The position numbers were made by a program, and so were the translations under genes. A stretch of 20,703 bases of DNA, taken from contig WELA01005980.1 of the NCBI GenBank assembly GCA_009602735.1, forward strand, positions 399,360 through 420,062. The letters are read 5' to 3'. The stretch's first letter is position 1, and each line of letters starts with the position of its first letter. This stretch comes from Mesotaenium endlicherianum (lineage: Eukaryota > Streptophyta > Zygnematophyceae > Zygnematales > Mesotaeniaceae). This document shows positions 1-9,834 of this stretch, one piece after another. The notes beneath the pieces are model-generated. The model was not told the origin of the DNA, made no database searches, and saw only the letters and a program-made list of their open reading frames with translations.

Positions 1-71
<71 letters not shown>

Positions 72-199
72 TCTCCTTCTCTCTCTCTCTCCCTCTCTCT
101 CCCCCTCTCTCCCTCTCCCTCTTCTTCTCTCTCTCTTTCGCTCTTGCTCTCTCTTTTGCTCTCTCTCTCTCTCTCTCCCTCTCTCCTCTCTCCCTCTCA
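1..199. repeat. (CT)n microsatellite, interrupted
   Basis: Nearly pure CT dinucleotides fill the first 66 bases. They are followed by an imperfect pyrimidine tract (TTC, CCT and TTTCG interruptions) and a short CACACA stretch to about 230. The window starts inside this tract, so its true length is unknown. The other window edge is also a dinucleotide repeat, which suggests the sequence was bounded by assembly breaks in microsatellites (inference). Confidence 0.97.
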
Positions 200-245
200 C
201 ACAGAATCACACACACTTTCAGACACACGTGTGACGGCTAATTGT

Positions 246-279
246 TTGCTATTGAAATAGTATTGCTATTGAAATAGTA
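246..279. repeat. 17-bp tandem duplication (x2)
   Basis: The 17-base unit TTGCTATTGAAATAGTA occurs twice in perfect tandem. It looks like a simple replication-slippage duplication just inside the microsatellite. No function is suggested. Confidence 0.9.
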
Positions 280-1079
280 TGGAACACATTCAAAGAGCTA
301 GAACATGTGGACATATAATGATAAGTTACTGTGACACGCAAACCAAGCGTCTCGGAGAAGACAGTTAGCCGCCTGTGCAATGTGTACAAGGCACGTAAAT
401 TGGCTGGGCAGCTTCACATGGGCAAGATTAGCAGATGTTCTTGATTGCAAATAATCTTCAACTTTAGTGCATGCATTGTGAGATACATAATCCCAAATAA
501 GGAATAGAGGAGACAATGTTGTCGGCGATGTGCCGTAGAAACTATGAGCCAATAACTTTGTATTTGGTGTTTGGCAATGGACTAAAGTGGCACATCTTTA
601 GTGGTGTCCAAAATTATGTTTTATGCGTGTATTGCATAACTGAAGTGCGTTTGTTTGGTTCCTTGGAAATTGGACGTTGCGTGAGTGAGAAGTGGAAAGA
701 ACCCAACCTGGCTGTGCTTGCTTTTTCCTAGTTCAAGGACAAGGTAGGAGGTTTAGACTCTAGAGAGGTTCAGACTATTATCCATATGATCTGTCCTTCG
801 AGCTACAATTCCCCTTGTAGCAAGCGTACAATACGTATATAAGAAACAAGGTAAATATTTATTTGCAATACAGTGGCATATCTCTGATGGTGCATAATTT
901 GATTGGTAGAATGCTTTAATGATTAGCAAATACCAATTAGAAAAGACCATCAAGTTAAGTGGTACACCTTCTGGTGTTTCAAGGACAACTCAAATTAGCA
1001 TCATTGTAAAATCTTTCACCAACGAGTAACTTGAATCAACTTGCTTGCGAAGGGAGATAAAATATGTGATATATGTTGA
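280..1079. other. AT-rich sequence, no feature recognised
   Basis: The only open frames here are short (under 85 codons), lie on both strands, and show no recognisable motif or codon pattern. I see no RNA gene, repeat termini or LTR ends. It is either unannotated intergenic DNA or an unrecognisably old transposon remnant. Confidence 0.6.
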
Positions 1080-1345
1080 TACCTTGAACTATGATGTTTA
1101 ATCAGATTTGGTCTGCTTAATAAAGTCTGTTACAGTAAGTGAAGTTCATGAGCTCAATGAAACACTCTTTAAAGGCCAGCTAATTGCGCCTAATAGCCTG
1201 GTGATGCACTTATATAACATATGTCGGTTACAAGCTTGGCCAACTGACGCCCGAAGTGGATGATCTAATTTGATGAGAGATCGTTGTGAAGTTGGTTAGA
1301 CAAGATCCTACCAACAAGTTAAGTCCCAAGTAGACCTCGCCAATG
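1080..1345 (+). repeat. Decayed repeat family, copy 1
   Basis: This is the most diverged member of a repeat family seen in several copies up to 3770. Shared landmarks are a GATCCTACCAAC block near 1306, followed by a TTAAGTCCC-like block and GTAGAC. A more ragged upstream part has a CAACTGACG element. Boundaries are approximate. The family may be a solo LTR or an old non-autonomous transposon; it has no coding capacity that I can see. Confidence 0.5.
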
Positions 1346-1619
1346 CATTTTCTTCAAGTAATATAATCATTTCATGTGCATGTGTTACGATTGCTATACA
1401 ACTAGTCATTCAAGACGAGGACATTCATTGCTCAAGATACACATTTAAAAACCTATAACTGCAAGTCACTTCATAAAGTGCTTATTGACCATGTTCATAT
1501 GTTATCGCATAAATCCTGCTAATCTTATAATGGTGACTATGAAGGTAGTGGCTACAATTATTGTATTGTCGTTCTTTGCTGTTGTAATGTTTTTGTATCT
1601 CAATTGATAAACCAACTTA
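1346..1619. other. Unassigned AT-rich spacer
   Basis: The start of this stretch may be a weak tail of repeat copy 1: CCAATGCA and a CATGTGCATG-like block recall the tail of the later copies. Otherwise I see no gene, RNA or repeat. Confidence 0.4.
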
Positions 1620-1860
1620 CCTACAATAAAAAATAGGGTTCAATTTGCTAGTACTTATTGAGTTTAGTGACTCAACCAAATGTGATCAGCTGAGTCCACT
1701 TTAGTCAACCGGCTGCACATTCTTTAACAGCCAACTGACCACCTTAAGCGGAAGGAGAAAATGGCCTAGTATTGCATCTATTGTGATGTATGGGATAGAT
1801 GAATGACCAAGTGAAACGTTGGGCAAATACGTTACTGAATGACAAGAGAAGCTTGCTAAA
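1620..1860 (+). repeat. Decayed repeat family, copy 2
   Basis: It shares the block GCACATTCTTTAACAGCC, then CTGACCACCTTAAG, then a CCTAGTATTGCAT element with copy 3 (2045-2115), in the same order and orientation. The copy is cut short: the GGTCCTACC part seen in other copies is missing. Copy 3 begins almost directly afterwards, so the two form a serial array. Confidence 0.65.
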
Positions 1861-1869
1861 ATGAATCGA

Positions 1870-2420
1870 CTTATGTAATGAATCAGTATATTGGTGTAGA
1901 TATATCAATTTAGTTAACTGTACTAGTTAATCAAGTTCAGTCTGCTAAATTTTAGTAATATATTGAGTATAATGAACTTCTAGTATTACTCATTATAATA
2001 ACTTAGCCGGTAGCAGCAGGTTGAGGTCAACTTAAGTCACTGTGCTCACACATTCTTTGACAGCCAGATGACCACCTTAAGTGGTACTAGGGAATTGCCT
2101 AGTAATGCATATAAGTGTGATCTAGATGAAGGGCTAGATGACGCCTTAGGCGGATGGCGTTCCGCGATGATAGGAGATGGCTGTGGATTTGGTTAGCCGA
2201 GGTCCTACCAACGTGGTTAATTCCTGAAAGAAATCGACTTACCAATAGGCGATTAACAATTAAAAGAAGATTGTCATATCAACAAGTAATCTTTATGATG
2301 TTTTCGGATTACCTAGTAATTAGCAGAAGACTCAACGACTAGCATTTCAATAATCATAAGTCAAATGCAAGTAAACGAGCATCGGTCATGCAATCAGTAA
2401 ACCCATACATGGGCAAGGCA
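1870..2420 (+). repeat. Decayed repeat family, copy 3 (longest forward copy)
   Basis: Landmarks in order: TGTAATGAATCAGTATATT, GTTAACTGTACTAGTTAATC, CACATTCTTTGACAGCC, CCACCTTAAGTGG, GACGCCTTAGGCGGATGGCG, GGAGATGGCTGTGGATTTGG, GGTCCTACCAACG, then a distal part ending near CCCATACATGGGCAAGG. An inverted copy at about 3240-3595 repeats the same order on the other strand, by eye at 75-80% identity in the best stretch. The distal part (about 2235-2420) recurs directly at about 2575-2732 and inverted at 2455-2564. Confidence 0.7.
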
Positions 2421-2453
2421 TACACAAGCAAGGCATTTGACTTGTAAGTATTA

Positions 2454-2690
2454 CTTACGCTAGTTGTGTGGTCTTTTGCTGCTTAATAAGTGAACCAAAA
2501 AATACCATAAAAATTACTTGCTTAATTATAGTTATTTTTATAATGGTTAATCGCTTATTGGTAAGTCAATTCATTTCAACTTACCAACAACCTATGAGCT
2601 ATAAAATAAGGATCTTATATCACCAAGTAATCTTTATGGTGTTTTTTGGTTAATCCATTAAGCAACAAAAGCACACACAACTAGCGTAAG
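2454..2690. repeat. Inverted repeat with 67-bp arms
   Basis: The left arm 2454-2520 starts CTTACGCTAGTTGTGTG. The right arm 2624-2690 is its imperfect reverse complement and ends CTAGCGTAAG. The arms flank about 103 bp and could form a long hairpin. They are built from the distal part of the repeat family, so this looks like a head-to-head arrangement of two repeat fragments rather than a separate transposon, although a foldback element is possible. Confidence 0.7.
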
Positions 2691-2732
2691 GGTTTCTCAT
2701 GAGTCAATCATGCAAGCAGTTTTACTCATACA

Positions 2733-3089
2733 CCTGGTTATGGAATTCGTGCGTAATGGTCCGTGAGTGACGTAAAACACCACGTATTTTGCCGTAATCT
2801 GAAATTACGCAAAATACGCGTCCCGACGAGGTAAAAATGAATCCTTGGCGGTTTGAAAATGTAACAATGATTTTTTACTTTCACCGCCTTCATATCGTAG
2901 CAAATTAAGTCCTCTTCCATTTGCGGCCAATTGCGCTCGAAGTTTCCAAGCACTTTGAAACTTATAAGCCCTGCCAATTTTTCGAGAATCTTGGAAAAAC
3001 GTAATACACACGTAATTTCATTTTTGACACATAATTTCGTGAAACGTATTCGTTTTACGTATTCTCCAAATACGTATCCAATAACTAGG
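2733..3089. mobile_element. hAT-like MITE, 357 bp
   Basis: The segment is bounded on both sides by the perfect 8-bp direct repeat CTCATACA (2725-2732 and 3090-3097). Its ends are imperfect inverted repeats: the left starts CCTGGTTATGGAATTCGT and the right end, reverse complemented, reads CCTAGTTATTGGATACGT (14 of 18 match). The related repeat copy at about 2400-2418 reads CCCATACATGGGCAAGG without the insert, so it serves as an empty site. An 8-bp duplication is the known signature of hAT transposons. The internal sequence has no transposase; a 118-codon minus-strand frame spans it but shows no motif. An imperfect hairpin (2783-2818) sits near the left end. Class assignment is inference from the duplication length and end structure. 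Confidence 0.72.
2783..2818. repeat. Hairpin inside the MITE
   Basis: The arms CGTATTTTGCCGTAAT and ATTACGCAAAATACG pair perfectly apart from one bulged C, around a 5-nt loop. Subterminal hairpins are common in MITEs. The role is unknown. Confidence 0.85.
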
Positions 3090-3097
3090 CTCATACA

Positions 3098-3595
3098 TAA
3101 GCAAGGTTAGTAAGCAGTTTGTGTAACGGCTTGCATCCTTGGATTCTCTCTATAGTCTGTTTAGAAAGTTAACCTCGTTCTTGAATGCCACAATCGATAG
3201 CAAACTTAGCATATGTACATGGAATGAGTATATGTCAACAGCAAGTGCAATGGCACCTCCTACCCGGGACTTAACCTCGCTGGTAGGATCTCGACAAACC
3301 AAATCCACAACCATCTCCCATCATCCCAAATCGCCATCCGCATAAGGCGTCCCCTGAATCTTTATCTAGCATATCACAATAAATGCATAATTAGGCAATT
3401 CAGTGGTTCCACTTAAGTACATCAGTTGAATGTCAAAGAATGTGTCACCAAGCTCACTTAAGATAACTTCAGTGTGCTACTCTCGGCTGAGTCATTTTAC
3501 TCAATATTAGCTAAAGTTCAGCAGGTTAAACTTAATCAACTATTACAGTTAACCAAATTAATAAATCTAATAATACACTGACTCATTACACTTGC
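3098..3595 (-). repeat. Decayed repeat family, copy 4 (inverted)
   Basis: Read on the minus strand from about 3595, it repeats the landmarks of copy 3 in order: TGTAATGAGTCAGTGTATT, GTTAACTGTAATAGTTGATT, CACATTCTTTGACA, TACTTAAGTGG, GACGCCTTATGCGGATGGCG, GGAGATGGTTGTGGATTTGG, GATCCTACCAGCG and TTAAGTCCCGGGTAG. The part from about 3255 down to 3150 also matches copy 5. Copies 3 and 4 therefore form a large imperfect inverted repeat around about 1 kb of DNA that contains the MITE. Confidence 0.72.
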
Positions 3596-3596
3596 G

Positions 3597-3770
3597 CACT
3601 TAGTTAACGGAGGTCCTACCAACGTGCTTAACTCCCAGGTAGACAGTGCCATTGTATAATCGTTCAGCACTTCACTCATTTCATTCACATATGCTGAGTT
3701 CGCTACCGAGTTTGGCATCGAAAGATAAGAGTGGCTGTTGTGCAACTGCATCGAGACCAGGGCACGTATG
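3597..3770 (+). repeat. Decayed repeat family, copy 5
   Basis: It begins near AACGGAGGTCCTACCAACGTG and continues TTAACTCCCAGGTAGAC, GTGCCATTG, CACATATGCTGAGTTCGCTA and TTTGGCATCGAA. These match the minus-strand reading of copy 4 from about 3290 to 3150. It lacks the upstream half of the family. The short open frames across it lie on both strands and look incidental. Confidence 0.65.
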
Positions 3771-4371
<601 letters not shown>

Positions 4372-5116
4372 TGAAAGGGGCAGAGTGCCCTAGTGGAAGC
4401 GTAGTAATTCACGTGGAAGAGAACTAGTTGTATTCATACTAAAGAGTGTAGCGGCATATCACTAAGAAAGCTTAGGAAAATTACTTGACATTTTGACTAG
4501 CAAGAAACTGCTCACAATTGATGTAGGATGGAAGGCCTTGTCATTACAAACCCGTAGAAATCTACAAAAGTGAAAATTGATAAGAAACAAAGAAGTTATG
4601 CCTATTTATAATTTTTTGCCTAAGTGCTCCTCTCTAGGAGGAAGCTACGGATTTTCCTAAGTGTTTGTCAAATCGTCCCTTCCAGAATATTCGTGAGTAA
4701 GCCAGATCAGTCTCATCTGACGTGTCAGGCCAAATTGACGTCCACATACATGCATGGACATTACTAGAATATTCTATCTTAGACGCGCTAGGCTAAACCG
4801 AAACTTCTAGGTAAATTGACCTAGTCGGCACTCCGCGTCAGCCAAACTTACGTGAAGGTTCGAGTTCATTCTAACGGGCCAGATCGCTCGACGCTGTCGG
4901 TCAATTCGGCGGTCGCGCTCACCGCGAATTAAGGACAGTCGTCAACCAACCTCAAAACTAATTAAACTTCGGAAATCCATGACTCTCTCAATACTTGACC
5001 AAATTCAATGAAGTTTATATCAAAAGGACCACAAAAATGCACTCTACACTACTATATAATCAAAACATACTTTCATGAAAATCAAAAATGCACTTTTATA
5101 AACCTATGAGCTTACG
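4372..5116 (-). repeat. Element A 3' LTR
   Basis: It begins TGAAAGG and ends CTTACG on the plus strand, and it matches 19899-20636 throughout. The TG end is canonical but the other end is not CA. A TATAAATA box reads on the minus strand at 4603-4610. The polypurine tract expected at 5117-5131 is weak (AAGAGTAAGTTGAGA on the minus strand). The pol reading frame runs 21 nt into this LTR, stopping at 5096-5098. Confidence 0.95.
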
Positions 5117-6836
5117 TCTCAACTTACTCTTACAATGAGTAAAGCTGGCTTCTGGCTCCCAAGTGTTGTCGTCGGCATGGTAGCCCTTCCAGTTGACCAG
5201 ATACTCTTGCACAAGTCGTTGACCTCGCTTGAGTCGTCGATCACCGACAATCGCCTCCACTTCATACTCCAATACGTCATCAATTTTGACCGGTGGTGGC
5301 GGTGTAGGTAGTCGTCCTGGATGTCCTTCATTCGGGTCAACGTATGGCCGCAAAAAACTGACATGGAACACATCATGGATACGCCAGCCTGAAGGAAGTT
5401 CCAACTTGTAGGTCACTGGATTAACCTGCTTGAGCACCACAAAGGGACCTGTAAACCGTGCCCGCAGTTTCCTCTTGCCTATGAAAGGTAGGTTATATGT
5501 TGACAAGAGTACTTTGTCGCCCACATGGAATGTCACTTCCCTCCTGTTCTTGTTGGCATACTTGACCTGTTCTTCCTGTGCCTTCGGAATACAAGTCTTT
5601 GCCATGTCCTAAATCTTGGCCATCTGCTCCATAAAAGCTTGTGTAATAGGAACCTGAGTCACCTTGGCCTTCTCCAACAAGATGTTCCCTGGATGATATA
5701 CTTCTCTCCCATAAACCATAGCAAATGGTGACTGCTTGGTCAATCCCTGCATGTTGTTGTTGTAGGCAAACTCCAACCTTGGTAGCTTCTTGTCCCACTC
5801 TGAAGGGTCCTCCATAGTGAAACTCCTGAGCACCTCTTGCAGAGTTTTGTTGAGCCTCTCACTCTGCCCGTCTGTCTGAGGATGATAGGAAGTGCTCATA
5901 CTCAGCTTGGTCCCCATCAAAGTAAACAATGACCGCCAAAAGTTGCTAGTAAACCTTGGATTTCGATCTAAAACAGTCACTTTCGACAACCCATGTAGCC
6001 TGAAAATATGATCAAAGAATAGTCGTGCCACATCTGCTGCCGTACAAGCCTCCTTCATGGGAATGAAATGAGCCATCTTGCTGAGTCTATCAGATACAAC
6101 CCAAACTGCATTGTGCCCTTGATTACTCGCTGGTAAGGATGTGATGAAGTCCATAGCAATCTGCTCCCAAGGATGCTCTGGAATAGGCAGGGGCTGCAAT
6201 GTACCTCCCTTCTTTTGATTTGGTGTCTTGTTTCTTTGGCACGCATCGCAACTCCTGATCCACTCCTCGATGTCCTTGTCTATATTTCTCCAATAGTATT
6301 CCCGCTTCAGCATGCTTGCCGTCTTCTCGCTTCCAAAGTGTCCAGCATATAAGCAATCATGGTGCTCCGCAAGTAGCAAGTCTCGTAGCTCCTTGATGTC
6401 AGGTACCACCACTCTCTTGGAATCACCATAATACCATATGCCGTCCTTCTTTTGCATACTCGAGTTGGACTCAGCTGCTCCACCATCAGCATACTCTAGG
6501 TCCTCCTCATAACCTCTCTTAAGCTTCTCCTTGAAGTCCATACTCTCCTTGATGATCGAGACAGCTGCAAGGTCACACCTCCTTGATAAAGCATCTGCAA
6601 GGTTGATCTTCTCAAGTAAGTACTCAATTTTGTGATCGAACTATTGCAGAAACTCCATCCACCTTGCCTGTCTTGGTGTCAACATTGGCTGCGTCACGAA
6701 CTTCTCCAAGCTCTTGTGGTCGGTCTTGATGAACACCTTCCGACAGTCCACATAACATCGCCAAATCCTCAAAGCCTGGATAATAGCCAACATCTCCCGC
6801 TCGTGTGCTGCATAGTTTTGCTCCGCAGGACTCAAC
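5096..6836 (-). pseudogene. Element A pol, 3' part: RNase H end, integrase, chromodomain
   Basis: It continues the previous fragment across element C in frame (RKL, then SPAEQNYAAHE). RNase H ends with TDHKSLEKF and ADALSRR. Integrase has the zinc-binding residues H, H, C, C (HHDCLYAGH, then CDAC) and a DDE core: Asp in AMDFITSL, Asp in VLDRNPRF and Glu in DGQSERLNK, with 35 residues between the last two. VLDRN replaces the usual VSDRD but keeps the catalytic Asp. A C-terminal chromodomain follows (LEYEVEAI, EYLVNWKGY, NTWEPE), the module that targets chromovirus integration to marked chromatin. TAG stops lie at 6641-6643 and 5609-5611. The frame ends at 5096, inside the LTR. Confidence 0.93.
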
Positions 6837-7282
6837 TGTAACGTTCCTGCTTTTCGAGAGGATCTTTCCTCGGTATTCAGAGAATATTTAATTCAAGTGG
6901 GAGGAAAATCTGTATACTTGTGGAAATTGACGAATACTCGAAAGAGCGAAAGTGAAAACTAACGTAGAATGTGTGCTTGTGAGAGTTGCACTCACAATGA
7001 CTCTGCAGGTATTTATACCTGCTGCAGGTATTTATACCTGCACAACATGAGGCACTGGAGTGCTTCGAGTCACCACCTAGGGCACTGGTTCATGTTCAAC
7101 AAAAACGGTTGAAGGGACGTGTCCCATTCGGCCGAATGCTCGAAACGCGCAATTGGCCGTTTGGAGACTTTTCGACGGTTTCCGAAAAACCGTTTCGCGC
7201 CAAACGGGCGTTTTCGCGTTCTCGCGACTTTCCGAAAAAGTCGCGATTGATCGCGGAGTCGCGTACACATGCTTTCGTCATG
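6837..7282 (-). repeat. Element C 3' LTR, truncated
   Basis: It matches 9516-9942 of the 5' LTR and stops abruptly after GCTTTCGTCATG. Beyond this the sequence is protease-gene DNA, not LTR. It is 19 bp longer than the matching part of the other LTR because a CTGCAGGTATTTATACCTG unit is duplicated (7003-7040). Confidence 0.95.
7003..7040 (-). repeat. 19-bp tandem duplication carrying a second TATA box
   Basis: Two perfect copies of CTGCAGGTATTTATACCTG lie at 7003-7021 and 7022-7040. Each contains TATAAATA on the minus strand inside a near-palindrome (CAGGTAT and ATACCTG). The other LTR has a single, slightly different copy. The duplication therefore arose after insertion, or at reverse transcription. 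Confidence 0.9.
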
Positions 7283-8088
7283 CTTCCTGGTCCCCTTGCG
7301 TACAATGCATGTCTTTTGACTGAAGTCAAGCAATGCACTTGTTTGCGTAAGCCAATCATTACCCAAAACTGCGTTGATTCCATGCGGCAATTCAGTTACG
7401 TAGAATTGTACACGCCCATGGAAGGACTGCACGCTGAGCAGTAATTTAAGCATTCCAGTAATGCAAGCTAACGAGCCATCGCCAAGGCGAAGAGTCTCGT
7501 CCTTGAGTATTGGAAACAACTTCATCCCATGTGCAAAACGTGCACTAATGAAGCTTACTGACGCGCCTGAATCAATGACTGTAAAGCATGATTTACCTGA
7601 AATTTTCGTTTCAAATGTCATACTTAATCCCAAAGAAGCATTATGCATCACCAGCAACGTCCTCGCCTTGAGAGGAATGTGGGAAAGATGGAGGTCCTTT
7701 ACCAAAATCCCATTTTGCATTGCTGTCCTTGCGCGAAACCGAGTAATCGGGTCAAAGAACGCGCGAATATGTGTGAATGCAGCAATATATGTTGGTGCAA
7801 GACACTTGTGCATTTTTCGTAAGCGAGATAAGTGTTCGTAACACTTGGCAAGGTTAGGATCATGCGGCTGAAAGTGCAAGAACATGGTATCATGGATGCA
7901 CTCGAGTTCCAAGAACTCAGCAAAGCTCAACACTGGCATACAAATATATTCGTTTCGAAGTATATTTATATCGGGTATGCTTGAGTGAACAAGGATTCTT
8001 GGGGCTTGCGCGCAAACTCCTAGAATTTCCTGCTCACTAAGTCGTGTTGTCAAAAGCTCAGAAGGAGGCTTTGCAACTAGCTCCTGAG
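7283..8088 (-). pseudogene. Element C pol remnant: aspartic protease, truncated
   Basis: The frame has a retropepsin core: CFTVIDSGASVSFIS, with the catalytic Asp at 7571-7573, then LRLGDGSL and the hydrophobic INAVLGNDWL near its end. About 150 residues precede it without a motif I recognise. The frame lies one base upstream of the gag frame (a -1 relation) and overlaps the gag end. No ATG marks its start, so it was probably made as a gag-pol fusion, but I see no canonical slippery heptamer there. After the protease the frame runs straight into LTR sequence at 7282, so everything downstream (RT, RNase H, integrase) is deleted. Confidence 0.85.
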
Positions 8089-9450
8089 CTACTCTTCTAA
8101 AGGCCCCTTGCCTTTCCCCTTGGGATCGTTTCTCGAATCCCTCCTAGTAGGACATGGCGAGATCGTATGCCCTTGCTTCCCACAGCCAAAACACAGCCCT
8201 CTGGTCATCATACGATTGCGAGCTTCGGTGTTGTCTATTTTGCCTATCTTGGGAGGTGGACTAGTGGATCGAGTGCTAGGGCCCGCGTCATTAGGAGAGT
8301 TCCTCTTGGGGGCGGGTTTACTTGTACTAGGAAAGGACGATGGAGGACGTGATGGACGCGAGGCCCGTTTAGGCGTAGCGACCGACTCCTCTTGAGCTAA
8401 AGTCTCGGCATAACGAATGAGATCGGTGATGGCTGTCCATTCCAAACCGGTGACTGGGTTCGCGTTGAGACGATTAGCGTATTCCGCCTGGAGTCCCAAG
8501 CGAAAAAGGTGAATTTGCATCCTAGTATCAACTGGAACATCCACTATTTGGGCGACTAAGATATGGAACTTATTGATATAGTTTTCGATAGTGCCTGTCT
8601 ATTTGAGGAGAAGCAACTTATCACGAGCTATCTTGGATGGGTTGTGACGCCCAAAAGAATTGCGTAACTCGGTACTAAACTCCTCGAAAGTGATGGGCCC
8701 CCTCTCAGTCTCATGCCATAACTGCGATGCATCCCCCTTGAGAAAAGTAGAAGCCATCATGGCTTGGTTGGCAGGGGCTACTTTCGCTAACGCAAAGAAG
8801 GTTTTGAGTTCTTTGAGAAAACGGCATACATCAGAATTGGGGCCGCCTTGAAACTTTTCAGGCGGCGATGGTTTGTACGAAGGCTTTGGTGCCGCGGCCT
8901 GCCCAAGGATGATGGGCGGGATTGGCGTGTTGGCGGTGTCGCCTGCGGTCCCTGATGGGCCCGGCATCCCTTGGGCAGCCTGTAAAAAAGGACCAATCGA
9001 AGGGTGAGTGTCCATGGCAGCAACGAAGCGAGTGACAAGGTCGGCCAACTCAGTATGAGTGGCTTCAGCGAGGTTAACACGGTCTTCTGTACGACCAATG
9101 ACGTCGGACAAAGTACTAAGTGCCATTGTCATGGTTTGACTGTCAGTCGTCAAGGCCGTGAAGCGTTGTAAAGTGGTTTGCTGGAAAGTGCGCGGCGAGA
9201 TTGGCTCGGCGGGCAATCCTCCAGCATCGCTGCTGGTGACGACAGGAGCGGGAAGAGCAGCTGCAGCGGCGGCGGCAGCAGCGGCAGCAGTCGCATCGGC
9301 ACCATTGTCGCCCTCCACATGGAAGCCGAGATAGCGCCGGAAGAGAGAAAAATTTCCCGTCGAAACACGATAAGCGACCGGGGGGTCAGGGCAGTACTGG
9401 GATGGGTGACCTGCCCAATACGAAAATTTGCCCCAAATATATTTTCCCAA
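8089..9450 (-). pseudogene. Element C gag, interrupted by one stop
   Basis: This is a single frame interrupted only by TAG at 8599-8601. N-terminal half: an Ala-rich run (about 12 Ala), a helical stretch, then a gag capsid domain (PPEKFQGGPNSDVCRFL, KGDASQLWHE, FEEFSTELRNSFG). C-terminal half: DVPVDTRMQIHLFRLGL, a Ser/Pro-rich linker and the zinc knuckle CFGCGKQGHTISPC (CX2CX4HX4C), ending in a basic GKGKG tail. The stop falls where element B gag has Gln (LKQTTS against LK-stop-TGT). No in-frame ATG lies near the 5' end; the first is about 100 codons in, and the frame stays open up to about 9510, so the true start is unclear. It would have formed particles and bound element RNA. Confidence 0.87.
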
Positions 9451-9502
9451 AAATATATTCCAGCCACTAAAAAAATAAATTTCCTTGGAGAATCCGAGAT
9501 CG

Positions 9503-9514
9503 GTTCCGATACCA
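9503..9514 (-). promoter_or_regulatory. Element C primer binding site
   Basis: It reads TGGTATCGGAAC on the minus strand, one base inside the 5' LTR. It differs from the A and B sites (TGGTATCGGAGC) at one position. Initiator tRNA-Met or a related tRNA is the likely primer. Confidence 0.8.
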
Positions 9515-9688
9515 ATGTGACGTTTCTGCTTTTCGAGAGGATCTTTCCTCGGTATTCAAGGAATATTTACTTCAAGTGGGAGGAAAATCTGTATACTTGT
9601 GGAAATTGACGAATACTCGAAAGAGCGAAAGTGAAAACTAACGTAGAATGTGTGCTTGTGAGAGTTGCACTCACAATGACTCTGCAGG

Positions 9689-9696
9689 TATTTATA
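9689..9696 (-). promoter_or_regulatory. TATA box in element C 5' LTR
   Basis: It reads TATAAATA on the minus strand, about 175 bp from the PBS-side end of the LTR. This places transcription start near 9660 and leaves a short R-U5. It is predicted from sequence only. Confidence 0.6.
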
Positions 9697-9834
9697 TTTG
9701 CACAACATGAGGCACTGGAGTGCTTCGAGTCACCACCTAGGGCACTCATTCATGTTCAACGAACACGGTCGAAGGGACGTGTCCCATTCGGCCGAATGCT
9801 CGAAACGCGCAGTTGGCCGTTTGGAGACTTTTCG

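Noticed and set aside
2454-2690. A separate foldback transposon
   Set aside because: Both arms also occur as parts of the surrounding repeat family and I find no target duplication at the arm ends, so a rearranged repeat is the simpler reading.
298-3345. Several open frames of 60-118 codons on both strands in the left flank
   Set aside because: Short, no motif, overlapping on opposite strands, and lying across repeat copies and the MITE. They look like chance frames.
7109-7444. Plus-strand frame of 111 codons
   Set aside because: It crosses the LTR/protease junction of element C, opposite the real protease frame. A near-identical frame at 9631-9951 simply reflects the second LTR copy.
8089-8140. 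A -1 slippery heptamer at the element C gag-pol overlap
   Set aside because: Pol is in the -1 frame, but none of the in-phase heptamers near the gag end fits X XXY YYZ; GGGGAAA is the closest and does not qualify.
9178-9609. Plus-strand frame of 143 codons
   Set aside because: It is antisense to the Ala-rich part of element C gag and the LTR edge, and has no motif of its own.
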